Part shown: piece after piece, positions 14,835 to 16,549 of the stretch | Numbering within the stretch: position 1 is the first letter of the stretch | Layout of the letters: each line of letters begins with the position of its first letter | Source: an uncultured Eubacteriales bacterium | Lineage (GTDB): Bacteria > Bacillota > Clostridia > Peptostreptococcales > Anaerovoracaceae | DNA: 16,549 nucleotides | Assembly: GCA_902797405.1 (NCBI GenBank) | Contig: CADBSP010000023.1 | Location: 1 to 16,549, forward strand | Direction of reading: 5' to 3' | The notes under the pieces: model-generated | Database searches by the model: none | The model's input: only the letters and a program-made list of their open reading frames with translations | What the model was told of the DNA's origin: nothing | Program-made: the position numbers and the translations under genes

Positions 14835-14893
14835 AGAAAATAGCTTTGGTTCTTTATTCTAAAAAATCTATAAATGTGCATTTTTTGGGATTT

Positions 14894-15012
14894 TTTGTTG
14901 GTTGACTACATATATAGGAAGTGTTACACTTGCCATGGACCTTTGTTTTGGAATCCAATAATAAACTATTTCAATTTAAGATTTTTTGTTGTTTTTATCA
15001 AAAACCAACAAA
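14894..15012. repeat. Repeated TTTGTTG motif around the gdhA promoter
   Basis: GATTTTTTGTTG occurs exactly twice in direct orientation (14889-14900 and 14980-14991). TTTGTTGGTT (14894-14903) recurs inverted as AACCAACAAA (15003-15012). The first copy abuts the -35 box and the other two lie in the leader. The second and third copies can also pair as a 12-bp stem with one bulged base (14985-15012). This fills most of the 345-bp gap between mgtE and gdhA together with the two promoters; no gene is seen in the gap. Confidence 0.6.
14902..14930 (+). promoter_or_regulatory. Sigma-A promoter of gdhA
   Basis: TTGACT (14902-14907), 17-bp spacer, TACACT (14925-14930) preceded by TGT, an extended -10. 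The predicted start near 14937 gives a leader of about 110 nt that includes a 12-bp hairpin. Confidence 0.82.
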
Positions 15013-15047
15013 GTCAAGATTCGCCTATATGGAGGAAAGGAATCGTC

Positions 15048-16391
15048 ATGGGTAAGTTAGTTCAAAAGTATATTGACATCGCAAAAGAAAAGAATCCGCA
15101 TGAACCGGAATTTCTGCAGACAGTAGAGGAAGTATTGACCTCTATCGAGCCGGTTTTGGAAAAGCATCCGGAATACATTAAGGCCGGACTTATTGAAAGA
15201 CTCATCGAACCAGAACGTGGTGTAATGTTCAGAGTACCATGGGTTGATGACAAGGGAGTCGTACAGGTAAACCGCGGTTACAGATTCCAGTTCAGCAGTG
15301 CATTAGGACCCTATAAGGGAGGCATCAGATTTGCACCAAACGTATATCCCGGAATTCTTAAGTTCCTCGGATTCGAGCAGATCTTCAAGAACAGCCTTAC
15401 AGGTCTTCCAATCGGTGGTGGCAAGGGCGGCGCAGACTTTGATCCAAACGGAAAGTCTGATGCAGAAATCATGAGATTCTGCCAGTCCTTCGTAACCGAG
15501 CTTTACAGACACATTGGTCCTGACACAGACGTACCTGCAGGTGACCTGGGTGTTGGCGGACGCGAAATCGGTTATATGATGGGTCAGTATAAGAGACTAG
15601 CAAACCGTTATGACGGAACATGGACAGGAAAAGGAACTTCCAACGGAGGTTTGGCAGGAAGAAACGAAGCAACCGGATTCGGAATTGTATTCTATGCTCG
15701 CGAAATGCTGAAATTCTTCGGAGAAGAAATGGAAGGAAAGACAGTTGCTCTCTCCGGATTCGGCAATGTAACATGGGGAACAGCAACAAAGCTCACAGAA
15801 CTTGGAGCTAAGGTTATCACTATTTCCGGACCTGATGGATACATTCACGATCCTGATGGAATCACAGGAAAGAAGATCGACTACCTCGTAGAACTCAGAA
15901 ACTCCGGAAAGAATATCTGCGCACCTTATGCAAAGAAGTTCAAGAGCGCCAAGTTCTTCGCAGGCAAAAAGCCATGGGAAGTAAAGGCAGACCTTTATAT
16001 CCCATGTGCAACTCAGAACGAAATCCAGATGGCAGATGCGAAGACTATGGTAAAGAATAAAGCCAAGTTCCTCTGTGAAGGTTCAAACATGCCTACCACA
16101 AACGAAGCTATTGCTTACCTCCAGGAACACGGTGTAAAGATCGGACCTTCCAAGGCAGCCAATGCCGGCGGCGTAGCATGCTCCTGCTTGGAAATGAGCC
16201 AGAATGCAGAGCATATTATGTTCACTAAGGAAGACGTTTATAGACAGTTAGAAGGAATCATGGTTAACATCTTCCAGCTCTCCGTAGATGCTTGCAAGCG
16301 CTACAACCTCGGCGACAACCTCATCGCAGGTGCAAACATCGCAGGATTCGAAAGAGTTGCAGAAGCAATGATGCTCCAAGGTATTGTATAA
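15048..16391 (+). CDS. gdhA: Hexameric glutamate dehydrogenase
   Basis: This 447-residue enzyme interconverts glutamate and 2-oxoglutarate plus ammonia. Substrate and catalytic residues of the small hexameric family are all present: K90 (GPYKGG), K114, catalytic K126 in LPIGGGKGG, D166 in PAGDLG, and S379 near the C-terminus. The Rossmann domain starts at GFGNV (237-241). The segment SGPDGYIHDPDG (260-271) resembles, as I recall it, the NAD-dependent enzyme of Clostridium symbiosum more than the NADP enzyme of E. coli. NAD use is therefore plausible but not proven. The start at 15048 is preceded by GGAGGAAAGG (15031-15040). The frame is open upstream to 14874, but that extension crosses the promoter and is not protein. 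Codon use is markedly richer in preferred codons than its neighbours, consistent with high expression. Confidence 0.96.
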   Translation: MGKLVQKYIDIAKEKNPHEPEFLQTVEEVLTSIEPVLEKHPEYIKAGLIERLIEPERGVMFRVPWVDDKGVVQVNRGYRFQFSSALGPYKGGIRFAPNVYPGILKFLGFEQIFKNSLTGLPIGGGKGGADFDPNGKSDAEIMRFCQSFVTELYRHIGPDTDVPAGDLGVGGREIGYMMGQYKRLANRYDGTWTGKGTSNGGLAGRNEATGFGIVFYAREMLKFFGEEMEGKTVALSGFGNVTWGTATKLTELGAKVITISGPDGYIHDPDGITGKKIDYLVELRNSGKNICAPYAKKFKSAKFFAGKKPWEVKADLYIPCATQNEIQMADAKTMVKNKAKFLCEGSNMPTTNEAIAYLQEHGVKIGPSKAANAGGVACSCLEMSQNAEHIMFTKEDVYRQLEGIMVNIFQLSVDACKRYNLGDNLIAGANIAGFERVAEAMMLQGIV

Positions 16392-16402
16392 TTAAGCATA
16401 AT

Positions 16403-16465
16403 CAAGTGAACCCCTATAAGTCGGGTGAGCTTATAACGTATTACCCCTATAGTCGGGTTCACTTG
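16403..16465. repeat. Nested inverted and direct repeats after gdhA
   Basis: CAAGTGAACCC (16403-16413) and GGGTTCACTTG (16455-16465) are perfect 11-base complements. Between them the sequence CCCCTATA(A)GTCGGGT occurs twice directly (16411-16426 and 16444-16458). It starts 12 nt after the gdhA stop, but no T-run follows on the + strand. It may be a 3'-end structure of the gdhA mRNA. Confidence 0.65.
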
Positions 16466-16489
16466 TCCTCGAAATTTGCAATAATAACC

Positions 16490-16526
16490 AAAAAAATGAA
16501 AGCACTCCTTGGGAGTTGCCCTTCAT
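16490..16526 (-). terminator. Terminator of an unseen minus-strand gene beyond the right edge
   Basis: On the minus strand ATGAAG pairs with TTTCAT and ACTCC pairs with GGAGT (with small bulges), loop CAA, followed by seven T. A second small hairpin, TGGGG/CCCCA (16526-16540), lies just before it in that direction. The gene or RNA it ends lies at or past 16541. Confidence 0.7.
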
Positions 16527-16549
16527 GGGGATAAACCCCACAGGTCAAC

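Noticed and set aside
14874..15047. N-terminal extension of the gdhA reading frame
   Set aside because: It contains the promoter and leader, is AT-rich with no family similarity, and a strong ribosome site precedes the ATG at 15048 that gives the normal GDH length.

Overview
The window looks like chromosomal DNA of a low-GC Gram-positive anaerobe, most likely a member of the Clostridia. The basis is the gene content: a split two-subunit transketolase, a YerC/YecD TrpR-like regulator, an ftsEX cluster with coiled-coil M23 and S41 peptidases, an L,D-transpeptidase with a peptidoglycan-binding N-terminus, strong AGGAGG ribosome sites and sigma-A-like promoters with 17-bp spacers. No species call is possible from this alone. 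All genes except the last are on the minus strand. I see no insertion sequence, prophage, tRNA, rRNA or CRISPR array.

Layout in + coordinates. (1) 1-764: the 5' part of an L,D-transpeptidase gene that runs off the left edge. (2) 968-4016: a three-gene minus-strand group. Read in transcription order it is a CobW-family GTPase with a 75-residue His/Asp/CxC metal-binding tract, a second and divergent CobW-like GTPase fused to a DUF1980/YcgQ-like C-terminal domain, and an acyl-ACP thioesterase. (3) 4237-5159: recX and yerC, each followed by a terminator hairpin. (4) 5262-11161: a cell-envelope and division operon read as ftsE, ftsX, M23 peptidase (EnvC/PcsB-like), recJ, S41 peptidase. (5) 11289-13087: transketolase N and C subunit genes, overlapping by 1 nt. 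(6) 13293-14699: mgtE magnesium channel. (7) 15048-16391: gdhA, divergent from mgtE, with a terminator beyond it for an unseen minus-strand gene.

How the parts fit. FtsE/FtsX form an ABC-type signalling complex that, in other bacteria, activates a coiled-coil partner at the septum; the adjacent coiled-coil M23 protein is the obvious partner here. The two CobW GTPases look like a metal-handling pair, with a metal-buffering His tract on one and a CC-containing OB-like domain on the other. The transketolase and glutamate dehydrogenase are housekeeping carbon and nitrogen metabolism. The least familiar parts are the CobW pair with its fused domain, the acidic tail of FtsE, and several well-formed inverted repeats placed at promoters or just after genes: the yerC start region, downstream of tkt, downstream of gdhA, the gdhA leader, and 902-950.
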